This document shows, piece after piece, positions 1 to 5,775 of a stretch of 6,225 nucleotides of DNA (the stretch's first letter is position 1; every line of letters begins with the position of its first letter). A program made the translations under genes and the position numbers. The DNA comes from an uncultured Phycisphaerae bacterium (GTDB lineage: Bacteria > Planctomycetota > Phycisphaerae > Sedimentisphaerales > Anaerohalosphaeraceae): assembly GCA_937920485.1 (NCBI GenBank), contig CALETL010000078.1, positions 1 through 6,225 on the forward strand. Reading direction: 5' to 3'. Below the pieces are notes generated by a model. The model was given only the letters and a program-made list of their open reading frames with translations, was not told the DNA's origin and did no database searches.

Positions 1-1085
1 AATTCGTCGGCCCAATCGCTGAACGTCCTGTTCTCGATCTGTGACCGAATTGTTTTTATTAGTTTTTGATAATAGGTTAAATTATGAATCGATACCAATA
101 TTGGGCCCAACATCTCGCCCACATTAAAAAAGTGCCGTATCGTCCCTTTGCCGAAATTCTGACATGCATAACACGGACACTCCTGTTCGATTGGGTCCGT
201 ATCTATAACATGCTTACTGTTTCGCAACCGAATCGGTCCATTATCCGTAAAGGCATAAGCATTTCGCCCATTTCGTGTCGGCAGTACACAGTCAAACATA
301 TCCACACCGGCTCGCACAGCCTCGACGATATCGATCGGCATACCGACGCCCATCAGATAACGCGGCTTATCCTCAGGCAGCAGGGGCGTCGTGTGTCCAA
401 CGGTTCGGATCATGTGGTCGTGACCTTCACCCACACTCAAACCGCCGATCGCGTATCCGTCAAAATCCATCGGTATCAATTCTCGTGCACAATCGCTTCT
501 CAATCCCATATCAACACCACCCTGAACAATTCCAAACAGCAGTTGTTTTTCGTTGGCATGGGCATCTTTACATTGCCTCGCCCATCGGACCGTCCGTTCA
601 ACGGCTTTTTTCAAATGCTCTGCCGGACAGGGCCATGGGGTGCATTCATCAAAACACATGATGATATCTGCGCCTAAACGATTCTGCGTTTGCGTAGCCA
701 CCACTGGGTCAAGATAAATCTTTGCTCCATCGATATGACTGGCAAATTCCACGCCATCATCGCCGATACGGTTCAGTGTACTCAACGAGAACACCTGATA
801 TCCGCCGCTGTCGGTTAAGATCGGTCCGTCCCAACTCATCAAACCATGTAAATCGCCCAACGACTCTACCACATCCGTTCCCGGACGGATCAGCATGTGA
901 TACGTATTGGCCAGCACAATCTGTGCGCCGGTGGATCGAAGTTGCTGCGGTGTAATCCCTTTCACGCATCCGCGTGTACCCACCGGCATAAATGCCGGCG
1001 TGTCTACCACACCGTGTGCCGTCAACAGTCTGCCGCGTCGTGCATTGCTGTGCGTATCATGATTGATTAATTCGTAAGGTCTCAT
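1..1085 (-). CDS. tgt: Queuine/preQ1 tRNA-ribosyltransferase (tRNA-guanine transglycosylase), 3' end cut by window edge
   Basis: The enzyme exchanges guanine-34 in the anticodon of GUN tRNAs (Asp, Asn, His, Tyr) for preQ1, a cytosolic step of queuosine synthesis. The frame stays open for 361 residues to the window edge; the E. coli enzyme has about 375, so only a short C-terminal tail is missing. Visible motifs are TPAFMPVGT (29-37), TDSGGYQVFS (91-100, general acid/base Asp92), CFDE with Asp146, FGIVQGG (184-190), GGLSVGE (214-220), and DMFDCVLPTRNGRN (262-275) with the nucleophile at Asp265. The zinc site is Cys303, Cys305, Cys308 and His334, spaced as in the Zymomonas enzyme. GGLSVGE is the bacterial pocket type rather than an archaeal one. 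The ATG overlaps the stop of the upstream SpoIID-like gene as ATGA, and no clear Shine-Dalgarno is seen, which suggests translational coupling. queA and other queuosine genes are not in the window. The call is essentially certain. Confidence 0.97.
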   Translation of the reverse strand, partial: MRPYELINHDTHSNARRGRLLTAHGVVDTPAFMPVGTRGCVKGITPQQLRSTGAQIVLANTYHMLIRPGTDVVESLGDLHGLMSWDGPILTDSGGYQVFSLSTLNRIGDDGVEFASHIDGAKIYLDPVVATQTQNRLGADIIMCFDECTPWPCPAEHLKKAVERTVRWARQCKDAHANEKQLLFGIVQGGVDMGLRSDCARELIPMDFDGYAIGGLSVGEGHDHMIRTVGHTTPLLPEDKPRYLMGVGMPIDIVEAVRAGVDMFDCVLPTRNGRNAYAFTDNGPIRLRNSKHVIDTDPIEQECPCYACQNFGKGTIRHFFNVGEMLGPILVSIHNLTYYQKLIKTIRSQIENRTFSDWADE

Positions 1086-2350
1086 GGTTCAATCGACGTC
1101 TCAATCGTTACTCGTTTCGAGCCGAGAAAATAATAGTCCAGTATCTCCTCATAGGTTTTGCCTTTTCGGCCCATACCCTGAGCCCCGCATTGACATAAGC
1201 CCACGCCGTGTCCGAAGCCCAGTCCGTTTTGAAAGGTAACAATATTTCCTTTCTTTTCGATGCCAAAAATTGCGCTTCTTATTTTCCGGCCTGTCGGGTC
1301 AATGGACAAACGAAAGTCCTCGCCTCGAATCGTATCAGTTTTTCCGTTTTTTCCGATTAATTTGACGCGAACGATACGGCTTTTGCGGCCCAGCTTGGTA
1401 ACTTCAAAGCCCGTGATTGCTTCAAGCTTTTCCAACGTTGGATACCGCTTCAGCAACCTCTCGCTGATCTGCTGCATTGTCATCTTTACCGGCTTCCAGT
1501 AATAATGACTGCGTTTGGCCACATCCGCACAGTATCGACATTCAACGCCGCGAAGTGATGCGATTTGTTCACCACCGAAAATATTTTCCGCCGCTTCAGT
1601 ATGCCCGCCGCAGGAACTGCTGTAGAATGTGGGAAAAATCACTTCCCGTCCCTCGGTATTCGGACAGGTAAGAATCTGGCCGGATGTATCCGTCACAATC
1701 TGCCGGATTGTGGCATTTTCGGCCTTTAAACCGCCATACATCTGGGTCGATTCTGACCGCGTCATATCCCACGTACGGTTCCGTCCGAACCGGTCCTTAA
1801 TATAAAGACAATAGGTTCGCGATGATATCGCCTGTGCTTTCAGCGCCTCCGGTTCCCAGTAGCTTTGCATTTCGGCCCCGATCACACCAAACAGGTACGA
1901 TTCCAGCGGAACATGATTCACTGCCACAAATCCCTGTCCGTTTTCATCCACGCGCAATTGCAGATACCCGCGATACGGCACATCGTCGATCTCAAACACA
2001 TGTGGCTCATGGGGTCGCATCACGACATCACAGCCGATCCGATGTTCGCCAACAAACAGCATGCCCTCTGAAAATCGAACGGCAAACGGTTCATCGCTTC
2101 GAAAGTCTGCCACGATACCGCTGTTAGCATCCTGAACTTCGAAACCGCTTATCGAAGCAACTGTGCACTCTCTTAGATTGCCAAAGAGCAAAACCCGCAC
2201 CCACGTCTGCTCGGGGCTGTCGATCCCGGGCGTCGGCTCAGCGGGGCGATGGCGGCATCCCGCCATCGTCAATATACATACCACACAGGCCCACAACACC
2301 ACATTTCTGAATGCTGGGGGCCTGTAAATGCTTTGCTTGTAAATACTCAT
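1082..2350 (-). CDS. SpoIID/LytB-domain lipoprotein, probable peptidoglycan lytic transglycosylase or amidase-enhancer-like protein
   Basis: From the ATG at 2350 this is 422 residues. The N-terminus has basic residues, a hydrophobic stretch (17-30) and TMAGC, a lipobox-like site with Cys32, so the protein is probably an exported lipoprotein. A divergent region (about 50-140) precedes the SpoIID domain (about 140-415). That domain shows GAEM (158-161), whose Glu160 matches the catalytic acid of SpoIID, then EALKAQAISSRTY (168-180), SSSCGGHTE (244-252), a CRYC pair (271-274) and GFGHGVGLCQCGAQG (378-392). Cys247, His250 and the later cysteines could form the metal site of the family; this is inference. 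In Bacillus SpoIID cleaves denuded glycan strands during engulfment, but no other sporulation gene is visible, so a general wall-remodelling role is more likely. An in-frame TTG at 2392 would add 14 residues overlapping the upstream gene, but it lacks a ribosome site. The ATG is preceded by AAGGGA, though very close. Its stop overlaps tgt. Confidence 0.9.
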   Translation of the reverse strand: MSIYKQSIYRPPAFRNVVLWACVVCILTMAGCRHRPAEPTPGIDSPEQTWVRVLLFGNLRECTVASISGFEVQDANSGIVADFRSDEPFAVRFSEGMLFVGEHRIGCDVVMRPHEPHVFEIDDVPYRGYLQLRVDENGQGFVAVNHVPLESYLFGVIGAEMQSYWEPEALKAQAISSRTYCLYIKDRFGRNRTWDMTRSESTQMYGGLKAENATIRQIVTDTSGQILTCPNTEGREVIFPTFYSSSCGGHTEAAENIFGGEQIASLRGVECRYCADVAKRSHYYWKPVKMTMQQISERLLKRYPTLEKLEAITGFEVTKLGRKSRIVRVKLIGKNGKTDTIRGEDFRLSIDPTGRKIRSAIFGIEKKGNIVTFQNGLGFGHGVGLCQCGAQGMGRKGKTYEEILDYYFLGSKRVTIETSIEP

Positions 2351-2384
2351 TCCCTTAACGGATGCACAAGCAGCTCGAATACGG

Positions 2385-3671
2385 CTACTCAAGCTTACGA
2401 AGGCTCAATCCAAGGCCTTCCAGACGTTCCTTGATTTCGTTCAGGCTGGTCACGCCGAAATTCTTACAACCCAGCAGTTCCGCTTCGGTCTTATTGATCA
2501 GTTCGAGAATGCTCTTAACACCTAAACGGTCCAATGCCCGATGTGCCCGCACGGAAAGGTTCAGGTCATCCATTGTTTGATTCAGAATTTCAGGGCTGGC
2601 CTGACTGGCGATCTCCGGGTCAATTGGCTTGGCAGCGTTCTTGTCTTCCAGTGCCATTCCTAATCGCAATGATTTGTAGTCAAGAACTTTCTTGATTTCA
2701 AGCAGACTTGTCTCGCCAAAGTTTTTGTAAGAAAGCAGTTCTGCCTCAGTTGTCCTTAGAAGATCGCCCAGCGAAAGAATGTTCATCTTCTTGAGACAAT
2801 TGCGGCTGCGAACGGATAGTTCGAAATCAGAAATCGGGATTTCAAGGATCTTATTTTGCCGATCACGGCGTTTTTCTCTTTCTTCGTCGTAGATCATTAC
2901 ACTGGCACTGGCGATATCTTTTCGGAACAACTCGGCTTTGGCATGGTTCGGGTGTGATAGCAAAACACTTTCCACACAGTTTAACGCCTTATCATATTCA
3001 CCCATGTCCTCGTAAAGTACCGCCAGATTCAACATGGCATTCACGTGGGCCGGAGCCGCCTTGATGACTTCCTGATAATAATGGGCCGCTTCTTGTTCAT
3101 CACCGCGAAGATCAAATGAATATGCTAGTTGAAACAATGCCTTAACATGTCCGTTATCCAGGTCGATGGCGTGTTCATACTCGTCCATTGCGTTGTCATA
3201 TTCGCCCTGAGCATCCAGAACCTTACCCTTCTGGAAATGGTATTCGGCGCTGACGTTTTCAAAGTTGCTGCATGCTTTCAGTTCTTTCTCGCTTGCTTTC
3301 AAATCGCCTGTCAAACGGTGTGTCTCACATTTTTCCAGTGCGGCCGCGATACCTTCACTTTGTTGGGCGGCTGATTCAAACGCCTCGATTGCTTTATCAA
3401 AATCGCCCCGCTTGCGGAACGCATATCCCAACGCCATTGATTTTTGAACACAGTCCCCACATTTGGTCAGCAGTTTAGCCGCCTCATCTGCCTCGCCGCA
3501 CAGCAGCAGGGCAATGCCTTTGACCAGACCTTTTTGGTTCTCGGCCTGCTCGCGGAACGTGTTACGATTGATCTCGCTTGAGTTGACATACTGCCACAGC
3601 GTCTTGATGTCTTCAAAACTCGGCAAATCGCCTTCAAATAAGTTTACGGGTGCGTCAGCTAAAGTTACCAT
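2385..3671 (-). CDS. TPR-repeat protein with two tandem RNA polymerase alpha C-terminal-like domains
   Basis: This 428-residue protein starts at an ATG with GAGGAG eight bases upstream. No signal peptide or membrane segment is visible, so it is cytoplasmic. Residues about 48-272 form six or seven TPR units, clearest at 76-104, 142-172, 176-207 and 210-241 (GYAFRKRGDFDKAIEAFESA, LAVLYEDMGEYDKALNCVES), followed by a charged segment (261-274). Residues 279-342 strongly resemble the E. coli alpha CTD: FELSVRSRNCLKKMNI, TEAELLSYKNFGETSLLEIK and LRLGMALE. Arg288 and Asn291 match the DNA-contacting Arg265 and Asn268. Residues 367-426 repeat the domain (LNLSVRAHRALDRLGV, KNFGVTSLNEIKERL) with Arg375 kept but the Asn position changed to Arg. 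The TPRs suggest partner binding and the CTDs suggest DNA or transcription-factor contact; a transcription-linked role is inference. It is the first gene of a likely operon with the SpoIID-like gene and tgt. The domain assignment is strong; the function is unknown. Confidence 0.92.
   Translation of the reverse strand: MVTLADAPVNLFEGDLPSFEDIKTLWQYVNSSEINRNTFREQAENQKGLVKGIALLLCGEADEAAKLLTKCGDCVQKSMALGYAFRKRGDFDKAIEAFESAAQQSEGIAAALEKCETHRLTGDLKASEKELKACSNFENVSAEYHFQKGKVLDAQGEYDNAMDEYEHAIDLDNGHVKALFQLAYSFDLRGDEQEAAHYYQEVIKAAPAHVNAMLNLAVLYEDMGEYDKALNCVESVLLSHPNHAKAELFRKDIASASVMIYDEEREKRRDRQNKILEIPISDFELSVRSRNCLKKMNILSLGDLLRTTEAELLSYKNFGETSLLEIKKVLDYKSLRLGMALEDKNAAKPIDPEIASQASPEILNQTMDDLNLSVRAHRALDRLGVKSILELINKTEAELLGCKNFGVTSLNEIKERLEGLGLSLRKLE
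2394..2573 (-). other. Second alpha-CTD-like domain (residues 367-426)
   Basis: This is a diverged second copy of the same fold at the very C-terminus: LSVRAHRALDRLGV, then TEAELLGCKNFGVTSLNEI and GLGLSLRKLE. Arg375 is kept, but the residue matching Asn268 is Arg378, and the residue matching Lys298 is Thr408. Shared blocks with the first copy (TEAELL, KNFG-TSL-EIK) suggest internal duplication or double capture of an rpoA end. Confidence 0.85.
2646..2837 (-). other. First alpha-CTD-like domain (residues 279-342)
   Basis: This segment is very close to the E. coli RNA polymerase alpha C-terminal domain, including the helix-1 core VRSRNCLKKM, the NFGETSLLEI turn and helix, and the trailing LRLGMALE. 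It keeps the residues equivalent to Arg265, Asn268, Asn294, Gly296 and Ser299. The position equivalent to Lys298 is Thr321. It is the better preserved of the two copies and the one more likely to keep DNA binding. Confidence 0.88.
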
Positions 3672-3722
3672 TTAATTGGCTCCTCGAATACCGTGATCCT
3701 AATTCATTTAAAAATTCAATAA

Positions 3723-3750
3723 AACCGCAAAAACATCCTGTCCTGCGGCT
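3723..3750 (-). promoter_or_regulatory. Hairpin in the leader of the TPR/alpha-CTD gene, attenuator-like
   Basis: On the minus strand AGCCGCA pairs with TGCGGTT (seven pairs including one G-U) around a 14-base loop, followed by a broken T-rich run (TTATTG, then TTTTT). It lies between the predicted start of transcription and the ribosome site at 3678-3690. It could be a weak terminator or a leader structure. The T tract is poor, so the function is uncertain. Confidence 0.3.
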
Positions 3751-3768
3751 TAGAAATCATACACAATT

Positions 3769-3783
3769 GCTTTTCCCAAAAGC
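3769..3783 (-). promoter_or_regulatory. Small hairpin near the 5' end of the TPR gene leader
   Basis: A perfect six-pair stem GCTTTT/AAAAGC closes a GGG triloop on the minus strand. It begins only about five bases downstream of the predicted transcription start for the promoter at 3795-3822. A stem at a 5' end can stabilise a transcript; that role here is inference. Confidence 0.3.
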
Positions 3784-3794
3784 GGAAGTGGAGC

Positions 3795-3822
3795 ATTATA
3801 ACCAGATGCAAAAGATTTGCAA
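3795..3822 (-). promoter_or_regulatory. Sigma70-type promoter for the TPR/alpha-CTD - SpoIID-like - tgt operon
   Basis: On the minus strand TTGCAA (3817-3822) is followed by a 16-base spacer and a perfect TATAAT (3795-3800). Transcription should begin near 3788, giving a leader of about 115 bases before the ATG at 3671. The 256-base gap after the Memo gene and the hairpin at 3883-3925 support independent transcription of the three downstream genes. Confidence 0.65.
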
Positions 3823-3882
3823 TAGGAATTTTACGCCCGAATCAGTATTTCAAGGTATTAAATATATTAAATAGAAAATAAC

Positions 3883-3925
3883 CCTGTATCAGCCGCCTGC
3901 AGCAAAAATTGAGTTCTGAAACAGG
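3883..3925 (-). terminator. Possible terminator after the Memo gene
   Basis: Three bases after the Memo stop codon, CCTGTTTCAG pairs with CTGATACAGG with one T-T mismatch around a 23-base loop. It is followed by the T-rich stretch GTTATTTTCTATTT. The long loop and interrupted T tract make it a weak intrinsic terminator at best, but its position directly behind the gene fits. Confidence 0.42.
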
Positions 3926-3927
3926 TT

Positions 3928-4800
3928 CTAAAACACGATGGCAGCATAGCCGACGGATTCTTCACTGGGTTGGTTGAACTTTTCGAGCATAATGTCATGG
4001 CTGGTGGTGTGTCCGAGCAGTACGCCGCAGATGCGCCCCATGGCTTTGGCTGCCGAAATGAGGGTTGCTACAGCAGCCGGTCCGCATGCATTTCCCTTGT
4101 CCAGGGCCGTTTCCAGAAGCCGATCGGCCTCCATCCGCAGAGCCAGATCGATAAATTCCATGTCGTTGACCTCACGAGCCCATTTCAACGCTGCTGACCC
4201 CGTGCCTTCCGGACAGAATCCGTAACGTGGGCCGTAATGGGTCAGATCGGTTGATGAGATACAGACGACTTTTTTATCCTGTTGTTCATGGATCAATTGG
4301 CCGACATGCGTGCCGAATGTATGGTCGAAATCCGCGACCGGAACGATAATGGGTACGATTTTGGCAGTGGGAAACAAATGCTGGATGAAGGGCACCTGTA
4401 CCTCGATACTGTGTTCACCATGATGGGCTTCGGGATCGGCAACGGCACCTTTGGCAACGATTTGGCCGGCCAGTTCTGCATCAATCTCGACCTGACCGAG
4501 GGGGGTCTCCCACGCTCCACTGTCATAAACGACCGCACCGCCGCCGAAATACCGGTGGGCAGCACCAAAAATCACAAAAGTATCCACATCCTGATTTGAC
4601 TGTTGAATGGCCTTAAATGCTGTTGCCGCCAGCTCGCCGCTGAACACCCACCCGGCATGAGGAACGATTGCCGCAACGATTGGGTTGGGTAGTTCAATAT
4701 TTAAATCGCGAAGTGGCAGACATTCATCGATTTCGGCCAGGCATTGGGCTTGGGTTCCGCCGTAAAATTGACCTGCAACAGCCGGTTTTCGAACATTCAT
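3928..4800 (-). CDS. Memo-family protein (AmmeMemoRadiSam system protein B type)
   Basis: This 290-residue protein matches the usual length and motif order of the Memo/AMMECR1-associated family, which shares its fold with class III extradiol dioxygenases. Motifs include RKPAVAGQFY (4-13), IVPHAGWVFSGE (45-56, His48), IFGAAHR (77-83, His82), GEHSIEVQVPFIQHLFP (128-144), ISSTDLTHYG (181-190, Asp185 and His188), NACGPAA (237-243, Cys239) and LGHTTSHDI (262-270). His48, His82 and Cys239 match the metal-binding residues of human MEMO1. The reaction in bacteria is not established. The usual partners, AMMECR1 and a radical SAM protein, are not beside it here. The start is firm: GGAGGTGA lies just upstream of the ATG. 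No signal peptide is seen. It is divergent from purE across 111 bases. The family is sure; the function is open. Confidence 0.93.
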   Translation of the reverse strand: MNVRKPAVAGQFYGGTQAQCLAEIDECLPLRDLNIELPNPIVAAIVPHAGWVFSGELAATAFKAIQQSNQDVDTFVIFGAAHRYFGGGAVVYDSGAWETPLGQVEIDAELAGQIVAKGAVADPEAHHGEHSIEVQVPFIQHLFPTAKIVPIIVPVADFDHTFGTHVGQLIHEQQDKKVVCISSTDLTHYGPRYGFCPEGTGSAALKWAREVNDMEFIDLALRMEADRLLETALDKGNACGPAAVATLISAAKAMGRICGVLLGHTTSHDIMLEKFNQPSEESVGYAAIVF

Positions 4801-4822
4801 TTTTCACCTCCATTTTGAGGAC

Positions 4823-4851
4823 TTGCAAATACCCGATTTAGCGAGTATATT
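4823..4851 (+). promoter_or_regulatory. Sigma70-type promoter for purE
   Basis: TTGCAA (4823-4828), a 17-base spacer and TATATT (4846-4851) form a near-consensus promoter. The expected transcription start is near 4858, giving a leader of about 55 bases before the purE ATG at 4912. It overlaps the candidate promoter of the divergent Memo gene. No PurR-like operator is recognised. Confidence 0.6.
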
Positions 4852-4865
4852 GTCTACGTTGTCAA
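4837..4865 (-). promoter_or_regulatory. Candidate promoter for the Memo gene
   Basis: On the minus strand a perfect TTGACA (4860-4865) lies 17-18 bases upstream of GCTAAAT, a poor -10 element. A better -10 sequence, TATACT (4844-4849), sits too close to pair with this -35 box. The spacer is shared with the purE promoter, so the two promoters face each other and overlap. The -35 is good and the -10 uncertain. Confidence 0.4.
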
Positions 4866-4911
4866 TGGACTTTATTTATGTTAATTGTACAAAGCAGGCA
4901 GGGAAAATACA

Positions 4912-5418
4912 ATGGCTAAAGCAAAACAGTCACCAGTAGCGGTTTTAATGGGCTCGGACAGCGATCTCTCTACAATGGAAAGTTGTATTAAACAGCTAAA
5001 AGAGTTCGGGATCGATCCGATCGTACGAATTTTGTCGGCGCATCGTACACCTGCGGCGGCGTGTGACTTTGCGTCCAATGCGGCCGATAACGGAGTCAAG
5101 GTGATCATCGCGGCGGCAGGGATGGCTGCGCATCTGGCAGGGGCCATGGCGGCGCATTCACAACTGCCGATTATCGGAGTGCCGATGCAGGCCAAAGAGG
5201 GCCCTTGTGGCTTGGATGCTTTGCTCAGTACCGTGCAGATGCCTCCGGGGATGCCGGTCGGGACGATGGCAATCGGCAAGGCTGGTGCGAAAAATGCCGC
5301 AGTGTTTGCATTGCAGATTCTGGCATTGAGCGATACGGCGATGGCTAAAGCTCTGGCCGATTTCCGCATCGCCCAGACCGAAAAAGCACTGAAGAAAGAT
5401 GCTGAACTAAACATTTAG
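4912..5418 (+). CDS. purE: N5-carboxyaminoimidazole ribonucleotide mutase, class I PurE
   Basis: PurE converts N5-CAIR to CAIR in de novo purine synthesis in the cytosol, working after PurK. From the ATG at 4912 it is 168 residues, the usual class I length. Motifs are VAVLMGSDSD (9-18), SAHRTP (42-47) with His44 matching the catalytic His45 of E. coli, AAHLAG (72-77), IIGVPMQ (87-93) and STVQMPPGMPVGTMAIGKAG (106-125). The histidine and the AAHL segment indicate the class I mutase rather than the class II carboxylase. Two positions differ from the common GAGGAAHLPG: Met71 replaces Gly and Ala76 replaces Pro. An in-frame TTG at 4885 would add nine residues but has no ribosome site, whereas AGGG precedes the ATG by eight bases. 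purK is not adjacent within the window. The call is near certain. Confidence 0.96.
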   Translation: MAKAKQSPVAVLMGSDSDLSTMESCIKQLKEFGIDPIVRILSAHRTPAAACDFASNAADNGVKVIIAAAGMAAHLAGAMAAHSQLPIIGVPMQAKEGPCGLDALLSTVQMPPGMPVGTMAIGKAGAKNAAVFALQILALSDTAMAKALADFRIAQTEKALKKDAELNI

Positions 5419-5442
5419 TTTATACCAAAATTCGGGGGTCTG

Positions 5443-5473
5443 TCTTCGTTCTGAGCGATGCGAAGAACGAAGA
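5443..5473. terminator. Perfect 10-bp hairpin between convergent purE and ssrA
   Basis: TCTTCGTTCT (5443-5452) and AGAACGAAGA (5464-5473) form a perfect ten-pair stem with an 11-base loop. It begins 24 bases after the purE stop and ends one base from the templated 3' end of ssrA, so it could end both transcripts. Neither side has a proper T tract, so termination may not be intrinsic. It might instead be a 3' processing structure for tmRNA, or a dispersed palindromic repeat. Confidence 0.5.
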
Positions 5474-5698
5474 ATGGAGGCGGGGGGAGTCGAACCCCCG
5501 TCCCGTGACATTTCAGGCAAGGCATCTACATGCATAGTCGTTCGTTTAAGATTCGCCCGAACAACCGCCAAACGACAGGCTGTTGTTTTCGCTAGTTCGC
5601 TAAGTTTCGCTCACCGACCGCGAACGCATCGGCAAACTATCCCACTATCGGCGCCCTCGTGAAAGCCGCGGGAGGAACTCTCACAGGACGGGCCGCAT

Positions 5699-5728
5699 TT
5701 ATGCAGCCAGTTTATACTGGTAGTTGCC
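5699..5728 (-). other. tmRNA tag reading frame, peptide GNYQYKLAA
   Basis: After the first pseudoknot comes the AACT block, which aligns with the AGUC that precedes the resume codon in E. coli. The next codons read GGC AAC TAC CAG TAT AAA, then CTG GCT GCA and the stop TAA. With the alanine from charged tmRNA the tag would be A-GNYQYKLAA. The LAA end is the classic protease-recognition end. The frame has nine codons, one fewer than E. coli, and lacks acidic residues. The resume codon is assigned by alignment and could be off by a codon. Confidence 0.85.
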
Positions 5729-5740
5729 AGTTAAAAATTG

Positions 5741-5775
5741 TAACGGCTTTTTAGCCAGGCCAACCGTTATCCTGG
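5741..5775 (-). other. tmRNA pseudoknot 1
   Basis: On the minus strand CCAGG (5771-5775) pairs with CCTGG (5755-5759). TAACGG (5764-5769) pairs with CCGTTA (5741-5746) across it, giving an H-type pseudoknot with the AAAAAG linker typical of tmRNA. It ends 12 bases before the resume codon, the usual spacing. Confidence 0.85.

Noticed and set aside
84..677. Long plus-strand open frame of 197 codons
   Set aside because: It lies antisense to the intact tgt frame, which carries all catalytic and zinc motifs; the plus-strand peptide has no protein-family character.
2351..2392. TTG start extending the SpoIID-like protein by 14 residues
   Set aside because: No Shine-Dalgarno precedes it and it would place 14 extra residues before the signal peptide; the ATG at 2350 gives a normal lipoprotein leader.
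4282..4599. Plus-strand open frame of 105 codons over the Memo gene
   Set aside because: It is antisense to conserved Memo motifs, has no ribosome site and no recognisable domain.
4881..5414. Minus-strand open frame of 177 codons over purE
   Set aside because: It mirrors the whole purE gene; purE motifs are unmistakable and the antisense peptide is a low-complexity Ala/Ser/Ile string.
5474..5662. Plus-strand open frame beginning MEAGGVEPPS
   Set aside because: It is antisense to the tmRNA tRNA-like domain; peptides of this kind are a classic false gene call over structured RNA.
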